A DNA stretch of 16,622 bases from DATARH01 sp035504235. Lineage in GTDB: Bacteria; Pseudomonadota; Alphaproteobacteria; ATCC43930; CGMCC-115725. This document shows, in pieces, positions 14,860 to 16,622 of the stretch. Under the pieces are notes generated by a model. It had not been told where the DNA came from. It made no database searches and saw only the letters and a program-made list of their open reading frames with translations. The stretch's first letter is position 1. Each line of letters starts with the position of its first letter. The stretch covers positions 1-16,622 of the forward strand of contig DATJSH010000100.1 of NCBI GenBank assembly GCA_035504235.1, given 5' to 3'. Both the position numbers and the translations under genes were made by a program.

Positions 14860-16622
14860 ATGATGAAGTCGCTATTGTTTCTGGCGTTTTTTGTGCTGGT
14901 TGCCGGCTCCGCGGCCGATGCGCGGGGGCAAAACACCGCCTCGCCGGCGCAGGCTTCGGCGCTGAGCGCGGCGCAGGCGCAGCAGGCGGTCGACGTGCTG
15001 CAGGACCCGCAAGAGCGGGCAGCGCTGATCGCAACGCTGCAGGCTATCGCCCAGGGCTCACCGGCCGCTCCGCCCCTGGCCGCAACGTCCGCCGCAACCG
15101 CAGTGCCGGCCCCAACCGCTCCGACGAAAACCCCAGCGAAGGTGACGCTGCAGCCGAACAGCCTTGGCGCGCAGCTGCTGGTCGCGGCGTCGCATTGGAG
15201 CGTGCGGCTGGCGGGCGAGGCCGCCGCGACCTTGCAGACGATGAACAACCTCCCGGCGCTGGGCCGATGGGTCATCAGCCTGGAAAACGACCCGCAGGCG
15301 TCGATGGGCCTGGCCATCGCCGCCGGGTGGCTGGCGCTGATTTTTGGCGTGGCGCTGCTCCTCGAATTTTTCGCCGCTTTCGCGCTGCGGCAACCCCGGG
15401 ACGCACTGACCCGGCATTTGCCCTCCGGCAGCAACGGCGACTCCGTGCGCCTGCTGCGGCTGCTGCCTTATGCGCTTATCCGGCTGTTTCTCGATCTGGT
15501 CCCGGTGGGGGTCTTCGCGGCGGCCGGCGATCTGCTGGTCAGCGTGCTGCCGGGCATCGACCCGAAGACTCGGCTCGTGGTGATCGCCGTGGTCAACGCC
15601 TACGCCGCGTGCCGCGCGGCAATGTGCGTCGCGCGGCTGCTGGTCTGCCCGGCCGATCGGCGCCTGAGGCTGTGGCGGCTTGACGATGTCGATGCGCGGT
15701 TCGTCATCGTCTGGGTACGGCGGCTGGTCGTCGTCGCGATCTTTGGCGACGCTCTGGTCGAGGTCGCGCTGCTGCTCGGCCTCGACCAGAGCGCGCATGA
15801 CGGGTTCGAGCGGCTGATCTCGCTGGTGCTGGCGATCATGCTGGTCGTTGTGGCGATCCGCGCGCGACACGCGGTCGGCGCCTACATCCGCGGAACACGC
15901 GGCGACGCGGCGCGCGGGCGCATCTGGCTCGCCGAGGCATGGCCGTATCTCGCGGTGGTGACGATTATCAGCTGCTGGGTTGGCTTGGCGACCGGGACGC
16001 ATGGCGGACTCTCTGGGCTCTATTTCCCGGGCGTGACCCTGGCGGCGATCATTGCCGCGCGGCTGCTGACGATTGTCGTGCTCGGCACGATCGATCGGCT
16101 GTTACATCTTGACCCCGACGCGCGCGACCGGCTGCCGGGGCTCAGCCAGAGGGTGGCGCGCTACCGGCGGCCACTGGAGATCCTGGCGAATACCGTCGTC
16201 ACCGTGCTGTGCGCCGTGGTGATCCTGCAATTGTGGGGCGCACCCGCCTTCGCCTGGTTCGTCGCGGGCGGCATCGGCACGCATCTCGTCTCGGCGCTGC
16301 TGACAGTGGCCGTGGCGGTCATCGTTGCGATCGTGATTTGGGAGCTCAGCCATGCGGTGCTGGAGCGCCAGCTGGGACAAGCCGGGCCTGGTGGGCAAGT
16401 GCGTTCGGTGCGCCTGTTGACCCTGATGCCGTTGCTCCGGACGACACTACTGGTAACCATCATCGCCATTGTCGGGCTGACCGCGCTTTCCGAGATCGGC
16501 GTCAACATCGCGCCGCTGCTGGCAGGCGCCGGTATCGCCGGCATCGCCATCGGTTTTGGCGCGCAGCATCTCGTACAGGACGTCATCACCGGCGTTTTTG
16601 TGCTGTTCGAGAACGCGATCCA
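14860..16622 (+). CDS. MscS-family mechanosensitive ion channel, 3' partial
   Basis: Inner-membrane channel that opens under membrane tension and releases solutes during hypo-osmotic shock. 587 complete codons are present and the frame runs off the right edge. The N-terminus is a signal peptide (MMKSLLFLAFFVLVAGSAADA, likely cut after residue 21), then an Ala/Gln/Pro-rich periplasmic segment to about 95, several membrane helices, and near the edge the pore helix LTALSEIGVNIAPLLAG and GIAIGFGAQHLVQDVITG at about 540-580, typical of MscS TM3. The cytoplasmic vestibule lies outside the window. The long N-terminal extension places it with large MscS-like channels rather than short MscS. ATG 14860 is chosen; an in-frame ATG at 14842 would add MNRVFR. 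Neither has a clear ribosome-binding site. It diverges from the MFS gene. Confidence 0.9.
   Translation, partial: MMKSLLFLAFFVLVAGSAADARGQNTASPAQASALSAAQAQQAVDVLQDPQERAALIATLQAIAQGSPAAPPLAATSAATAVPAPTAPTKTPAKVTLQPNSLGAQLLVAASHWSVRLAGEAAATLQTMNNLPALGRWVISLENDPQASMGLAIAAGWLALIFGVALLLEFFAAFALRQPRDALTRHLPSGSNGDSVRLLRLLPYALIRLFLDLVPVGVFAAAGDLLVSVLPGIDPKTRLVVIAVVNAYAACRAAMCVARLLVCPADRRLRLWRLDDVDARFVIVWVRRLVVVAIFGDALVEVALLLGLDQSAHDGFERLISLVLAIMLVVVAIRARHAVGAYIRGTRGDAARGRIWLAEAWPYLAVVTIISCWVGLATGTHGGLSGLYFPGVTLAAIIAARLLTIVVLGTIDRLLHLDPDARDRLPGLSQRVARYRRPLEILANTVVTVLCAVVILQLWGAPAFAWFVAGGIGTHLVSALLTVAVAVIVAIVIWELSHAVLERQLGQAGPGGQVRSVRLLTLMPLLRTTLLVTIIAIVGLTALSEIGVNIAPLLAGAGIAGIAIGFGAQHLVQDVITGVFVLFENAI

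Noticed and set aside
14748..15434. N-terminal extension of the sugar-porter-like MFS gene (about 230 extra codons)
   Set aside because: The frame is open, but the residues are low-complexity Ala/Ser/Cys/Arg and lie antisense to the signal peptide and first domains of the channel gene. The MFS family begins near the DRLPWSRFH segment.
13335..15683. Open frame of 782 codons on the plus strand
   Set aside because: It runs antisense through the exonuclease-side MFS gene and out of frame with the mechanosensitive channel gene. Its product is Arg/Gly/Ala-rich without any family motif. Long false frames are expected in DNA this GC-rich.
1..16622. CRISPR array, defence island, prophage or transposon
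   Set aside because: No spaced direct repeats, transposase, integrase, phage protein or known defence domain was found on either strand. The gene content is metabolic, transport and repair.

Overview
The window is GC-rich, densely packed bacterial chromosome. The protein families point to an alphaproteobacterium: an alphaproteobacterial-type ribosomal protein L28, the 'cisplatin damage response' ATP-dependent DNA ligase with its partner MBL-fold exonuclease, and a Na/Pi cotransporter-PhoU fusion. I cannot place it to genus from sequence alone. No rRNA, tRNA, CRISPR array, transposase or phage gene is visible. Twelve genes are supported; the first and last are cut by the window edges.

Left part (1-4433, all minus strand). 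Transcription runs from right to left: an HpcH/HpaI-type aldolase, then 19 bp later a protein fusing a CinA-like domain to a nucleotidyltransferase, then a form II CoxL-like molybdenum hydroxylase large subunit that runs off the left edge. rpmB diverges from this group behind a good sigma-70-type promoter.

Centre (4588-9101). rpmB and nudC converge on about 280 bp packed with inverted repeats built on an AACAGG/ATCAGG core. nudC (NADH pyrophosphatase) diverges from rfbC (dTDP-4-dehydrorhamnose 3,5-epimerase), which is followed by a cupin protein. The cupin and the convergent Na/Pi cotransporter have directly abutting stop codons.

Right part (9203-16622). The DNA-damage ligase (minus) and its usual partner exonuclease (minus) are separated by an MFS transporter on the plus strand. 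The ligase carries an in-frame insert encoded by a palindromic repeat. Ten bases upstream of the exonuclease ends a second, sugar-porter-like MFS gene, which diverges from an MscS-family mechanosensitive channel gene that is cut by the right edge.

This is mostly housekeeping and metabolic sequence rather than an obvious defence or mobile island. The items most worth a second look are the CinA-like/nucleotidyltransferase fusion, the palindromic element inside the ligase coding sequence, the split ligase/exonuclease pair, and the AACAGG/ATCAGG inverted-repeat cluster after rpmB.
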